DNA from: Atlantibacter subterraneus
GTDB lineage: Bacteria > Pseudomonadota > Gammaproteobacteria > Enterobacterales > Enterobacteriaceae
NCBI RefSeq assembly: GCF_027853245.1
Contig: NZ_JAPTZM010000015.1
Reading direction: 5' to 3' (one strand)
Length of the DNA stretch: 64,000 bases
The notes under the pieces were generated by a model. The model was not told the DNA's origin. It saw nothing but the letters and a program-made list of their open reading frames with translations, and did no database searches. This document shows, one piece after another, positions 34,035 through 43,892 of this stretch. A program made the position numbers and the translations under genes. The first letter of the stretch is position 1; every line of letters begins with the position of its first letter.

Positions 34035-35281
34035 GATTTTCTGCGCCAGAGTAAAAATACGCCGCAACATAGGGTGAAATAGACGATATAAGTGGCCATG
34101 TAAGCCTGCGCCGCGCCCAGCGCGCCATGAGCGGGAATCAGCCAGCGGGAGAACCCGATCAGCAGCGCAAACTGGCTGAGTTCAGCCAGGATATAAAAGC
34201 GCAGCGACGCTTTGGCGATCACCAGATAACCAAACACGTAAGCGCCCACTTTCAGCACATCGCCGACCAGTTGCCATGCGAACAGATCGCGCATCGCGGT
34301 AAATTTCGCCGAGAACAGCAGCCAGATAGCAACATCGCGTAACAGCCAGACCGTTAAGCTCGCCGCGGCAACCGCCGGAAGCACAAACTTTAGCGAACGC
34401 AGCACCTCACGGGTGATGTCCTGTTTGGCGGTTAAGCGCGACAGCGTAGGCAGCAGCCAGACGCTGAACGTGGCGGTAATAAATTGCAGGTAGGCATCGG
34501 AGATAGTGCTCACCCCTTGCCAGATACCGACTTCATCCCAGCTGTACTGGGCCGCCATCAGGTTTCGCATCATCACATACGCCACGGGCAGCGTAACCGA
34601 CGTGATTAATGCCATCAGGGTAAACTTTGACAGTTGCCTGGCGAGAGGGCTGTCCCAGCGCGGCTTCAGGTAGCCCAGGGGCACGTGCTCACGCCGTTTA
34701 AGCATCCACAACGCCGGGAACACCACCAGCGCAGGCACCAGCGCCAGCCCCAGCAATGCGCCTTCGTAGCCGCCGAGTCGATAACACAGATACCAGGCGG
34801 CAACGCCAATGATGCTGCCAATAATTAGCGACAACGCATTGCCACGCGCATCGCGAAAGCCTTTCAGGATCGCCAGCGTCAGGTTAGCCCAGGCGATACC
34901 CATCTGGATAAAAGCCACCAGCCGCACCACATTCTGGTAACGGTCGTGCCCAAACAGGCCAATGCTGATGGGCTGTGCAGCCAGCAAAAAAATGATCGCT
35001 AACAGCGTGGAGAACCCCAACACCATCGCCGACGACGTGCCGGTAACCTGCCTTAGCTGTTCAGGATCGTCATGATGCTGGGCGACCAGCTTAGTCACGC
35101 CGTTAAAAATCCCGGCACCTGCCAGAACGCCTAACACAGTGATGAGCTGACGAAAGTTTCCTGCCTGCCCGACCCCTTCAGGGCCGAACGCCACCGCCAG
35201 CAGTTTGATGACCAGCAAACCGGCGGCAATCTTGATAAGTGTGGACGCTGCCGTCCACACTGAGGCTTTTGCAAGAGACAT
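34031..35281 (-). CDS. wzxE: Lipid III (ECA) flippase WzxE
   Basis: MATE/MOP-type flippase that moves undecaprenyl-PP-ECA trisaccharide to the periplasm. 416 residues as in E. coli, about twelve hydrophobic helices. The polysaccharide-synthesis family start MSLAKASVWTAASTLIKIAA is clear. One base separates it from wecE and it overlaps wecF by 4 bases. Confidence 0.96.
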   Translation of the reverse strand: MSLAKASVWTAASTLIKIAAGLLVIKLLAVAFGPEGVGQAGNFRQLITVLGVLAGAGIFNGVTKLVAQHHDDPEQLRQVTGTSSAMVLGFSTLLAIIFLLAAQPISIGLFGHDRYQNVVRLVAFIQMGIAWANLTLAILKGFRDARGNALSLIIGSIIGVAAWYLCYRLGGYEGALLGLALVPALVVFPALWMLKRREHVPLGYLKPRWDSPLARQLSKFTLMALITSVTLPVAYVMMRNLMAAQYSWDEVGIWQGVSTISDAYLQFITATFSVWLLPTLSRLTAKQDITREVLRSLKFVLPAVAAASLTVWLLRDVAIWLLFSAKFTAMRDLFAWQLVGDVLKVGAYVFGYLVIAKASLRFYILAELSQFALLIGFSRWLIPAHGALGAAQAYMATYIVYFTLCCGVFLLWRRKS

Positions 35282-35282
35282 A

Positions 35283-36413
35283 TCAGGCGAAGTAACTTAA
35301 CAGCGAATTGATAACCGTACGCTGGTTGAAAGGTGCCAGATTGTAGAACAGCGGCAACCGCAGGAGGCGTTCGCTTTCGCGGGTGGTGTAGCGGTCTTCA
35401 CCAAAGAATTCGCCAAATTTCTCGCCTGCCGGGCAGCTGTGTAGGGGGATGTAATGGAACACTGCCAGAATCTCTGCCTCTTTCAGCCAGGCGATCAGAT
35501 TGCTGCGATCGTCAATATCCCGCAGTTTGATATAAAACATATGCGCGTTATGGCCACACGTGTCAGGAACAGAAGGCAACTCAATACGCCCTGTGCGCGC
35601 CAGCGGCTCAAGGGCGTCATAATAGGTTTGCCACAGCGCCAGGCGCTGCTGGTTGATGCGATCCGCCGCCTCCAGCTGCGCCCACAAATAGGCAGCCTGG
35701 AGATCTGACATCAAATAGCTCGAGCCAATATCCCGCCAGGTGTATTTATCGACCTGGCCCCGGAAGAACTGGCTGCGGTTGGTGCCTTTCTCGCGAATGA
35801 TTTCCGCACGCTCAATCAGCTTCGGATCGTTAATCAGCGTCGCGCCGCCTTCGCCGCCCGCGGTGTAGTTCTTGGTTTCATGGAAACTAAAGCAGCCGAT
35901 ATGGCCAATGGTGCCTAACGCCCGGCCTTTATAGGTGGACATCACGCCCTGCGCCGCGTCTTCCACCACGAACAGGTTATGCTTTTTCGCGATTGCCATA
36001 ATGACGTCCATTTCACAGGCGACGCCCGCGTAATGCACCGGCACGATCGCGCGAGTTTTATCGGTTATCGCCGCTTCAATCAGCGTTTCGTCGATGTTCA
36101 TGGTGTCAGGACGCAAATCGACAAAGACGATATTCGCGCCACGCAGTACAAAAGCGTTGGCGGTAGAAACGAAGGTATAGCTCGGCATGATCACTTCATC
36201 GCCGGGCTGAATATCCAACAGCAGTGCCGCCATTTCCAGCGATGCGGTGCAGGACGGCGTAAGCAATACCTTGGCGCTGCCGAAGCGTTGCTCAAACCAC
36301 TGCTGGCAACGACGGGTAAAGCCGCCATCACCACACAATTTGCCACTGCCCATCGCAGACTGCATGTAGTCAATTTCCGTTCCAACCACGGGCGGAGCAT
36401 TAAATGGGATCAT
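35283..36413 (-). CDS. wecE: dTDP-4-amino-4,6-dideoxygalactose transaminase
   Basis: PLP-dependent DegT/DnrJ aminotransferase making dTDP-Fuc4N from the 4-keto sugar and glutamate. The ATG at 36413 (MIPFNAPPVVGTEIDYM) gives 376 residues, E. coli length; the frame runs 42 codons further upstream into wecD. The PLP lysine is in FHETKNYTAGGEGG and the Asp of VVEDAAQG binds the pyridine ring. Confidence 0.97.
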   Translation of the reverse strand: MIPFNAPPVVGTEIDYMQSAMGSGKLCGDGGFTRRCQQWFEQRFGSAKVLLTPSCTASLEMAALLLDIQPGDEVIMPSYTFVSTANAFVLRGANIVFVDLRPDTMNIDETLIEAAITDKTRAIVPVHYAGVACEMDVIMAIAKKHNLFVVEDAAQGVMSTYKGRALGTIGHIGCFSFHETKNYTAGGEGGATLINDPKLIERAEIIREKGTNRSQFFRGQVDKYTWRDIGSSYLMSDLQAAYLWAQLEAADRINQQRLALWQTYYDALEPLARTGRIELPSVPDTCGHNAHMFYIKLRDIDDRSNLIAWLKEAEILAVFHYIPLHSCPAGEKFGEFFGEDRYTTRESERLLRLPLFYNLAPFNQRTVINSLLSYFA

Positions 36414-36417
36414 CTGT

Positions 36418-37095
36418 TCACCTGTATAGCCAGTACGCGGCGCTTTCCAGGGTAGCACCGCTTTGAATATAACGACGAATGGCGGCGCGATTGCCCATTT
36501 GGGTCGCCACACGCAACACGTTTGATTGACGAATTTCACACCAGTGGCGCGCGGCGTCCATCAGGATGCGCCCTGCGCCATAACCGCCCAGCAAGCCGAT
36601 ACGCGTCTCGCTGGCGTTAAGCTGACGCAGCGTGACAAACCCACGGATAGCGCCGTCATCCTCGCGCAATACCAGGCAGGTATGATCGAAACTGCCATTG
36701 ACGGCATTCTCCACCCACTGAGCGTAAAAACGCCCGCTGGCGTCAGGCGCGTACCAGGGGGCGCGAAAACGGCTCCTGGCAAACAGCGTGGCTGCCATAG
36801 TGCGCAGAGCGGGAATATCGTCTACCCCCGCAGGCAGCAGGCCGGGATCGGTATTGCCGACGCCAACATCCAGCACAAAATCGGCTTCACCTTCTACCAG
36901 CTGAAACTGCAACTGCTGCAGAGCATCCAGCCAGTCTGTGCGCTGCGCGGGCACTTTCGCCTGCAAACGAGACCAGGCGGTTAACTGCGTAGCATCCAGC
37001 ACCGGCGCGTCATCGCCCAGGCGCAGAATTGCGGTATTGATACCAAAGAACCGGCTTTCCCATTCCAGGGGATTAATACTGGCGCGGACGGGCAC
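36418..37095 (-). CDS. wecD: dTDP-fucosamine acetyltransferase
   Basis: GNAT-family enzyme that acetylates dTDP-Fuc4N. I chose the GTG at 37095 (MPVRASINPLEWESRFFG, 225 residues; E. coli 224); it lies inside the end of rffH, overlapping by 23 bases, as in E. coli. GNAT motif A is seen in RIGLLGGYGAGRILMDAA, and RVATQMGNRAAIRRYIQSGA is conserved near the end. Confidence 0.93.
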   Translation of the reverse strand: MPVRASINPLEWESRFFGINTAILRLGDDAPVLDATQLTAWSRLQAKVPAQRTDWLDALQQLQFQLVEGEADFVLDVGVGNTDPGLLPAGVDDIPALRTMAATLFARSRFRAPWYAPDASGRFYAQWVENAVNGSFDHTCLVLREDDGAIRGFVTLRQLNASETRIGLLGGYGAGRILMDAARHWCEIRQSNVLRVATQMGNRAAIRRYIQSGATLESAAYWLYR

Positions 37096-37954
37096 GAAGC
37101 AACTCCAGTAAATAACGGCCATAGCCCGTTTTTGTCAGACGTTCTGCGGCGCGCTTAACACCATCATCATCCAGCCAGCCATTGCGCCAGGCGATCTCTT
37201 CCAGGCAGGCAATCTTAAACCCCTGACGCTTTTCGACGGTTTGCACGAAGGTACTGGCCTCGATCAGGCTGTCATGAGTTCCCGTATCCAGCCAGGCAAA
37301 CCCACGGCCTAACAGCTCGACAGAGAGCGAGCCTTGCTCAAGATACATCTGGTTAATAGAGGTTATTTCCAGTTCCCCACGCTCAGAAGGTTTAACCTTT
37401 TTCGCGTACTCGACCACTTTTTCATCATAAAAATAGAGACCGGTAACTGCCCAGTTAGATTTCGGGTTTTTTGGCTTTTCTTCAATGGAGAGCGCCCGGA
37501 AGTTGTCATCAAACTCGACTACGCCGAAGCGCTCAGGATCCATAACCTGATAACCAAACACCGTTGCTCCGCCATTACGGGCCGAGACCTGCCGTAGTTT
37601 AGGGCTGAACCCCTGCCCGAAAAAAATATTGTCGCCTAATACCAGGCAGGAAGGCTGTCCGTCGAGAAATTTCTCACCAATAATAAACGCCTGAGCGAGC
37701 CCGTCGGGACTGGGCTGCTCAGCATAGTGAAGGCTGATGCCAAAATCAGAACCGTCCCCCAGCAGTCGCTGGTAACTGCTTAAATCCTCCGGCGTTGTGA
37801 TCAATAAAATCTCACGAATCCCCGCCAGCATCAGCACGGAGAGCGGGTAGTAAATCATTGGCTTGTCATAGATGGGCAGAAGCTGCTTCGACACGCCACG
37901 CGTGATGGGATGCAGACGTGTCCCTGAACCACCCGCCAGAATGATCCCCTTCAT
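37073..37954 (-). CDS. rffH: Glucose-1-phosphate thymidylyltransferase (ECA copy)
   Basis: Makes dTDP-glucose for the Fuc4NAc branch. The ATG at 37954 (MKGIILAGGSGTRLHPITRG) gives 293 residues, matching E. coli RffH. The nucleotide-binding GGSGTRLHP with SKQLLPIYDKPMIYY and LGDNIFFGQGF are intact. Follows rffG after 17 bases. Confidence 0.96.
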   Translation of the reverse strand: MKGIILAGGSGTRLHPITRGVSKQLLPIYDKPMIYYPLSVLMLAGIREILLITTPEDLSSYQRLLGDGSDFGISLHYAEQPSPDGLAQAFIIGEKFLDGQPSCLVLGDNIFFGQGFSPKLRQVSARNGGATVFGYQVMDPERFGVVEFDDNFRALSIEEKPKNPKSNWAVTGLYFYDEKVVEYAKKVKPSERGELEITSINQMYLEQGSLSVELLGRGFAWLDTGTHDSLIEASTFVQTVEKRQGFKIACLEEIAWRNGWLDDDGVKRAAERLTKTGYGRYLLELLRARPRQY

Positions 37955-37971
37955 ATCGTCTCTCCTGATAG

Positions 37972-39039
37972 TTAGCTCTGAAGACCCAGACGCTCGCCCT
38001 GATAACTTCCGTCCAGTACTTGTTGCCACCAGGATCGATTTTGCAAATACCAGAGCACCGTTTTACGAATACCGCTTTCAAACGATTCCTGCGGACGCCA
38101 GCCCAGTTCACGCTCGATTTTACTGGCATCAATGGCATAACGCAGATCGTGGCCTGGGCGGTCTGCCACCCAGGTAATGAGATCCTGATATTGCACGACA
38201 CCTTGCGGCTTTTGAGGAACCAGTTCTTCAAGCAGATCGCAAATCGTGGTGACAACATCGATATTTTTACGTTCGTTATGGCCGCCGATATTCCATGTTT
38301 CGCCAATCGCCCCCTGGGTTGCTACCTGGTAGAGCGCACGAGCATGGTCTTCTACATATAACCAATCACGGATTTGCTGCCCATCGCCATAAACCGGCAA
38401 CGGCTTACCTGCCAACCCATTCAGTATCATCAGCGGGATAAGTTTTTCCGGGAAATGATAGGGGCCATAATTATTTGAGCAATTCGTCACCAGAGTGGGC
38501 AAGCCATAAGTTCGATGCCAGGCACGGACCAGATGATCGCTACCCGCCTTCGACGCTGAATAAGGACTACTGGGCGCATAGGCCGTCGTCTCGGTAAAAA
38601 AGTCTTCGCTGCTGTGAAGGTCGCCATACACCTCATCTGTCGAAATATGATGGAAACGAAAGCGCGCTTTGCCTGATGCATCCAGTGAACTCCACCATGC
38701 GCGAGCGGCCTCAAGCAGCGTATACGTTCCTATAATATTCGTTTCGATAAAGGCTGCTGGCCCATCGATAGAGCGATCGACGTGGCTTTCCGCCGCCAGA
38801 TGCATAACGATATCTGGCCGCCAGGTGGTGAATACCCGATCAAGTTCAGCTCTGTCGACGATATCGACTTTTTCAAACGCAAAACGCGGGTTATCGGCAA
38901 CCGGCACAAGGGAAGCAAGGTTGCCGGCATAGGTCAGTTTATCCACGACAACCACGCTATCGGCGGTTTCATTAATGATATGCCTGACGACGGCGGAGCC
39001 AATAAATCCCGCGCCGCCGGTAACCAGAATGCGTTTCAT
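37972..39039 (-). CDS. rffG: dTDP-glucose 4,6-dehydratase (ECA copy)
   Basis: SDR enzyme making dTDP-4-keto-6-deoxyglucose. The ATG at 39039 (MKRILVTGGAGFIGSAVV, 355 residues) overlaps the wecC stop by 4 bases and has GGGG eight bases upstream. NAD-binding GGAGFIGS, the active-site STDEVYGD and YSASKAGSDH are present. Confidence 0.96.
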   Translation of the reverse strand: MKRILVTGGAGFIGSAVVRHIINETADSVVVVDKLTYAGNLASLVPVADNPRFAFEKVDIVDRAELDRVFTTWRPDIVMHLAAESHVDRSIDGPAAFIETNIIGTYTLLEAARAWWSSLDASGKARFRFHHISTDEVYGDLHSSEDFFTETTAYAPSSPYSASKAGSDHLVRAWHRTYGLPTLVTNCSNNYGPYHFPEKLIPLMILNGLAGKPLPVYGDGQQIRDWLYVEDHARALYQVATQGAIGETWNIGGHNERKNIDVVTTICDLLEELVPQKPQGVVQYQDLITWVADRPGHDLRYAIDASKIERELGWRPQESFESGIRKTVLWYLQNRSWWQQVLDGSYQGERLGLQS

Positions 39040-40298
39040 CGCCATACCCCTTTGGTATCGACGATCCACGTTTGCTGAACGTGACCGGCTTCAATCGCTT
39101 TAAACGGCGCATGATCGACCAGCATCACCAACACGTCGGCTTGCGCCAGCGCCTCGTCGATGGCGACCAGCTTACAGTGCGGCGCAAGGCTTTCCGGCAA
39201 CTGGTGGATATTGGGTTCGACCACCAGCGTTTCGCCACTGTTCCACTGGGCGATTTGATGGGCAATCTCCATGGCCGGGCTTTCGCGCAAATCATCAATA
39301 TTGGGTTTAAACGCCAGTCCAAAGCAGGCGATTTTTAGCTCACTGGCGCGCTTGCCACTGGCAGTCAGGCAATCGGCCACGGTCGCTTTAACACGCTCAA
39401 GCACCCAAAGGGGTTTGTAATCATTGACTTCGCGGGCAGTGCGGATAAGGCGTGCCTGCTGCGGGTTCTGCGCCACAATAAACCACGGATCGACCGCAAT
39501 GCAGTGCCCGCCAACGCCAGGGCCGGGCTGCAAAATATTGACGCGCGGATGACGGTTCGCCAGGCGGATCAGTTCCCAGACGTTAATCTCCTGATCGGCG
39601 CAAATCAGCGACAGCTCGTTGGCGAAGGCGATATTCACATCGCGGAAGCTGTTTTCGGTCAGTTTGCACATTTCAGCAGTGCGGGCGTTCGTCACCACAC
39701 ACTCCCCTTCCAGGAAGATGTAATACAATTCGCTGGCGCGCGCGGAGCATACTGCCGTCATCCCGCCGACCACGCGGTCGTTTTTAATCAATTCCACCAT
39801 AACCTGGCCGGGCAGGACGCGTTCCGGGCAATAGGCGATGTTGATATCCGCGTCATCGCCAGCTTGTTGAGGAAAGCTGAGATCCGGGCGTAATGTCGCC
39901 AGCCACTGCGCCATTTGCTCGGTCGCGCCAACGGGCGAGGTTGACTCCAGGATCACCAGGTTGCCTTTACGCAGCACGGGGGCAATAGATTCTGCCGCAG
40001 CCTGCACATATTTCATGTCTGGCTCATGCTCGCCTTTAAACGGCGTCGGCACGGCAATCAGAAATGCATCTGCTTCCTCGGGCTGAGTGGTGGCGCGTAA
40101 AAAGCCGCCCTCAACCGCCGCTTTCACCACGCTGCCTAATTCCGGTTCAACAATATGAATTTCACCCCGGTTGATGGTATCAACCGCACGGGAGTTAATG
40201 TCGACCCCCACAACGTGCTTTTGACGCGATGCAAAGGCAGCGGCGGTTGGCAAACCAATGTATCCCAGCCCAATTACTGAAATAGTTGAAAAACTCAT
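39036..40298 (-). CDS. wecC: UDP-N-acetyl-D-mannosamine dehydrogenase
   Basis: Oxidises UDP-ManNAc to UDP-ManNAcA. 420 residues, E. coli length. The Rossmann motif GLGYIGLPTAAAFA is at 10-23, and the catalytic-domain segments PGPGVGGHCIAVDPWF (active-site Cys) and FGLAFKPNIDDLRESPA follow. Overlaps wecB by 4 bases. Confidence 0.97.
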   Translation of the reverse strand: MSFSTISVIGLGYIGLPTAAAFASRQKHVVGVDINSRAVDTINRGEIHIVEPELGSVVKAAVEGGFLRATTQPEEADAFLIAVPTPFKGEHEPDMKYVQAAAESIAPVLRKGNLVILESTSPVGATEQMAQWLATLRPDLSFPQQAGDDADINIAYCPERVLPGQVMVELIKNDRVVGGMTAVCSARASELYYIFLEGECVVTNARTAEMCKLTENSFRDVNIAFANELSLICADQEINVWELIRLANRHPRVNILQPGPGVGGHCIAVDPWFIVAQNPQQARLIRTAREVNDYKPLWVLERVKATVADCLTASGKRASELKIACFGLAFKPNIDDLRESPAMEIAHQIAQWNSGETLVVEPNIHQLPESLAPHCKLVAIDEALAQADVLVMLVDHAPFKAIEAGHVQQTWIVDTKGVWR

Positions 40299-41425
40299 AG
40301 TGTTATCCGATTATTTTTTAATGCATGCAAAATGCGAGCGCAGGCTTTTCCATCGCCATAGGGATTATGGGCCTTGCTCATAATTTGGTATTCCCTCTCG
40401 TCATGCAGAAGGCGAGACACTTCCGCAACGATACGCGTGCTGTCCGTACCAACCAGACGTACCGTGCCTGCTTTAATGGCTTCCGGACGTTCAGTGGTTT
40501 CTCGCATCACTAAGACGGGTTTACCCAGCGAGGGGGCTTCTTCCTGAATGCCGCCTGAATCCGTCAGGATTAGCCAGGCACGATCCATTAACCAGACAAA
40601 CGGCAAATAATCCTGCGGTTCGATCAGCGTCACGTTATCTACCTGTCCAAGAATACGGTTCACCGGCTCGCTAACATTGGGATTCAGATGCACCGGGTAA
40701 ACAATCTGTACATCCTGATTCTGACGGGCGATCTCCACTAACGCCTCGCAGATGTGCTCAAATCCCTGGCCGAAACTTTCACGGCGATGGCCCGTCACCA
40801 GGATCAATTTCTTATCGTCACGCAAAAAGGGATAGCGGGACGCCAGTTCGCGCTGGCGCGACTCATCCGCAAGAATAGAGTCTCGCACCGAAATCAGGGC
40901 ATCGATCACCGTGTTACCGGTGACGAAAATACGTTTATCCGCCACATTTTCGCGCAGCAGATTGGCACGCGAGTTTTCAGTTGGCGCGAAGTGATACGAC
41001 GCCAGATGGCCCGTTAGCGTGCGGTTCGCCTCTTCAGGCCAGGGTGACCAGAGATCCCCGGTACGTAATCCCGCTTCTACGTGCCCAACAGGAATACGCT
41101 GGTAAAACGCCGCCAGGCTGGTCGCCACGGTGGTAGTGGTATCCCCATGGACTAGCACCACATCGGGTTCAAAATCTTCGAGAACCGGCTTCAATCCCTC
41201 CAGTATCCGACAGGTTATCTCCGTTAATCCCTGCCCCGGTTTCATAATGTTGAGATCGTAATCCGGTACAATTGAAAACAAATGCAGTACCTGATCCAGC
41301 ATCTCCCGGTGCTGTGCGGTTACACAGACCCTGGCATCGAAATACGGGTCTTTTGCCAGCGCATGTACCAGAGGCGCCATCTTGATGGCTTCCGGACGCG
41401 TGCCAAAAACGGTTAATACTTTCAC
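40295..41425 (-). CDS. wecB: UDP-N-acetylglucosamine 2-epimerase
   Basis: Interconverts UDP-GlcNAc and UDP-ManNAc. 376 residues, E. coli length. Start MKVLTVFGTRPEAIKMAPL; HGDTTTTVATSLAAFYQ, VGHVEAGLRTGD, TGHRRESFGQG and LTDSGGIQEEAPSLGKP are family motifs. Confidence 0.97.
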   Translation of the reverse strand: MKVLTVFGTRPEAIKMAPLVHALAKDPYFDARVCVTAQHREMLDQVLHLFSIVPDYDLNIMKPGQGLTEITCRILEGLKPVLEDFEPDVVLVHGDTTTTVATSLAAFYQRIPVGHVEAGLRTGDLWSPWPEEANRTLTGHLASYHFAPTENSRANLLRENVADKRIFVTGNTVIDALISVRDSILADESRQRELASRYPFLRDDKKLILVTGHRRESFGQGFEHICEALVEIARQNQDVQIVYPVHLNPNVSEPVNRILGQVDNVTLIEPQDYLPFVWLMDRAWLILTDSGGIQEEAPSLGKPVLVMRETTERPEAIKAGTVRLVGTDSTRIVAEVSRLLHDEREYQIMSKAHNPYGDGKACARILHALKNNRITL

Positions 41426-41480
41426 AACGCTTCTCTTCCATTAAATCCGCGCGCAGCACTCTGCGCGCATTACAAAATGC

Positions 41481-42530
41481 TTATGCCGGACGACGACGGG
41501 CCAGGGCAACGCCTGCGCCAATGAGCGCACCTACTGCGCCCCACATAATCATCAGGAATGCTCTGCGCGGACTGTCGCGCTTCACCGGTTCTTCAGGCGT
41601 TCTCAGATACCGATAGGTTTGAAAACGGGGATCGAGCGAGGGGCCGACATTAAGCGTCGTGAGCATCGCCCTGTTTTGATCGTAGCTGATATCAAAGGAA
41701 GGCCCGACCGCCTGGAGATTTTCAAGGCGTGCCTGCAGTTTTGGACGGCCCAGCATAAACAACTCAGAATCCGGTAGTTCCTCTGCAGGCACCTGGGTTT
41801 CGCTGGTAGAAATATTGTGCTGCTGAGCGATTTTTAACGCTTCCTGCACGCTTTGCACTTTGCGGTTATAGATCGCTTTGGCTACGGCTTCCTGACGCTT
41901 AACCTGTGCCTTCATCTGGATAGTACGCGCAGCCCAGGCACCTTTCAGTTCGTCATTTAAATGGCTGGCGGCACGTTCGCTGGCAAACGCCACGTACTGA
42001 CGCAGCAGGTTATTGGCATCCGGCGCGGTTTCGGCGATCAGCTTAACGCTGTCATTCAGATTGCGGGTGAAATCGCCTGGTGTGAATTGAATATTGCCGA
42101 TAAGTTCATCCAACAACGCCGCATCAACTTTGCTGTTTCCGGCTTTACGCTGCTGGTAATAATCAGTCTGCAGCCAGAAATCACGGCGGGTATCCCAGGC
42201 AGCGAGCTGCATGATGAATTCTTTATACGCATCATCCATCACCGAAGGCTGCTCGACCCCGTTGGGATTCACTTTCGCATCCAGGTTACGCAGAAACTGT
42301 TGCTGGGAGTAATAGCTCCCCAACATGTTCACAGTGGGCCGATCGGTGATTGCCGTCGCGCTCCACTCCTGGCGAGCGAATATGGTGTACACCAGCGCGC
42401 CGATGATAAACAGCGCGGCAAACCCAACGATCCAGATTTTTCCCGCCCAGAACGTGCGGAACAGGCCGCGCACGTCCAGTTCATTTTCAACCATCCCCTG
42501 TTGCGTGCCTGGCAATTGCTCTTTCATCAC
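41481..42530 (-). CDS. wzzE: ECA chain-length regulator WzzE
   Basis: Polysaccharide co-polymerase that sets ECA chain length. 349 residues (E. coli 348). TM1 (about 31-51) is followed by a periplasmic helical domain and a C-terminal TM2 (about 323-343) preceded by the Pro-rich TPEEPVKRDSPRR. Lies 10 bases after wecA. Confidence 0.95.
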   Translation of the reverse strand: MMKEQLPGTQQGMVENELDVRGLFRTFWAGKIWIVGFAALFIIGALVYTIFARQEWSATAITDRPTVNMLGSYYSQQQFLRNLDAKVNPNGVEQPSVMDDAYKEFIMQLAAWDTRRDFWLQTDYYQQRKAGNSKVDAALLDELIGNIQFTPGDFTRNLNDSVKLIAETAPDANNLLRQYVAFASERAASHLNDELKGAWAARTIQMKAQVKRQEAVAKAIYNRKVQSVQEALKIAQQHNISTSETQVPAEELPDSELFMLGRPKLQARLENLQAVGPSFDISYDQNRAMLTTLNVGPSLDPRFQTYRYLRTPEEPVKRDSPRRAFLMIMWGAVGALIGAGVALARRRPA

Positions 42531-42540
42531 TTCCCCAGCT

Positions 42541-43644
42541 TCATTTGGTTAATGTCGGGTTATTGTCATTATTTCTACGCATGCGACGCTTGATGCGCTT
42601 AATCAGACGCGCGACTTTCCACGCTCGTTTAATGCAGTACCCGTAGAGGAAAAATGCCAGCAAAAACAGTGCCAACATTACCCACTCAGGAATAAAATGC
42701 GCATATTCAGAAGCGACGCCAATGCCCGCCAGCAGTGCAGCAGCAAGCGTAATCAGCACAAAAGCCTGTCGGGAAGTAAAACCAGCGCGCATGATCAAAT
42801 GATGAATGTGCTGGCGGTCGGGCGAGAAAGGGCTCATGCCGCGGCGTAAACGGCGATACATGATCGCGACCATATCCATTAACGGGATGGCGATAATCCA
42901 TAGAGCAGTGACCGGGCTAATCGGATGGGTCACGCCCTGGGTGGTTTCCAGCAGGATCCAGATGACGGTGAAGCCAATGAGCGTACTGCCTGCATCGCCC
43001 ATGAAAACTTTATAACGGCGACCCAACACGCCCAGATTTAACAGAATATAAGGGAGAATGGCGGCGATCATGGCGAAACACCACATCGCAAGGCTAAGTT
43101 GCCCATCGAACCATAAAATCAGTCCCATCGCGGCAAACGACACGCAGGAAAGCCCGCCGAGCAGGCCATCGATGCCATCAACCATATTGAAGGCGTTTAT
43201 GGCGGCCCAGACCGCAAAAAGCGTCAGGAAATAGCCGAACGGACCGAGCACCATTTCCCAGGAGCCGAAGATATAGCCCAGGCTGCTCATATACAGCCCG
43301 CCGAACCACATCATGACAACAGCGATAATAGCCTGAATCAACGCACGAATTTTTACGCTGATATCGAAACGATCGTCCAGCGCGCCCACCAGCACCAGAA
43401 CGCCGGCGCACGACAGATACAGCGCAGCGTGGGGGATATAGTAGTCAGCGATTGCAAAAGTAAAGCAGATGCCTGCAAAGACGGAGATCCCGCCCACTAA
43501 GGGGATGAGTCCCTGGTGACGCTTGCGGAAATTGGGCTTATCCACCAATCCAATTTTTTTAGCCGCCTTGCGGGCGAAAAAAAGAAAAATGGTTGTGAAT
43601 AAAAAGATACCGATTAGCTCGGCACCCGAGGTAATTAAATTCAC
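42541..43644 (-). CDS. wecA: UDP-GlcNAc:undecaprenyl-phosphate GlcNAc-1-phosphate transferase
   Basis: Initiates ECA and many O antigens by forming GlcNAc-PP-undecaprenol; the tunicamycin target. I chose the GTG at 43644 (367 residues, E. coli length), since the longer frame adds 27 residues without a ribosome-binding site. About eleven membrane helices; motifs GALDDRFDIS, NAFNMVDGIDGLLGG, MGDAGSTLIGF and HIHHLIMR (His-rich catalytic loop) are present. First gene of the wec operon. Confidence 0.94.
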   Translation of the reverse strand: MNLITSGAELIGIFLFTTIFLFFARKAAKKIGLVDKPNFRKRHQGLIPLVGGISVFAGICFTFAIADYYIPHAALYLSCAGVLVLVGALDDRFDISVKIRALIQAIIAVVMMWFGGLYMSSLGYIFGSWEMVLGPFGYFLTLFAVWAAINAFNMVDGIDGLLGGLSCVSFAAMGLILWFDGQLSLAMWCFAMIAAILPYILLNLGVLGRRYKVFMGDAGSTLIGFTVIWILLETTQGVTHPISPVTALWIIAIPLMDMVAIMYRRLRRGMSPFSPDRQHIHHLIMRAGFTSRQAFVLITLAAALLAGIGVASEYAHFIPEWVMLALFLLAFFLYGYCIKRAWKVARLIKRIKRRMRRNNDNNPTLTK

Positions 43645-43846
43645 AGTGTGCGCTCTCTGCAAAAGATAAGTCCGTTGGAAGTATAACCGCGAAGTCATTG
43701 CTTCAGAAGGGCGGTTATGCGTCATCCTTGAAAGGGACTATTTATTATTCAGCAAGATAAAGATAGCCAACTCACAGAAGTCACGCGACCTTGGCAGGTA
43801 AAAAACCCTGCATCAAGAGGAAAATTCCGTATCCCAGAAACTATAA

Positions 43847-43875
43847 TGAAAAACGCCACGACAAAGCGTGGCGTT
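43847..43875 (-). terminator. Terminator of rho
   Basis: Stem AACGCCACG/CGTGGCGTT with a 6-base loop and a U5 run on the minus strand, just past the rho stop. The rest of the 248-base wecA-rho gap presumably holds the wec promoter; I see nothing else in it. Confidence 0.85.
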
Positions 43876-43892
43876 CCCCGAGTTTTTACAAC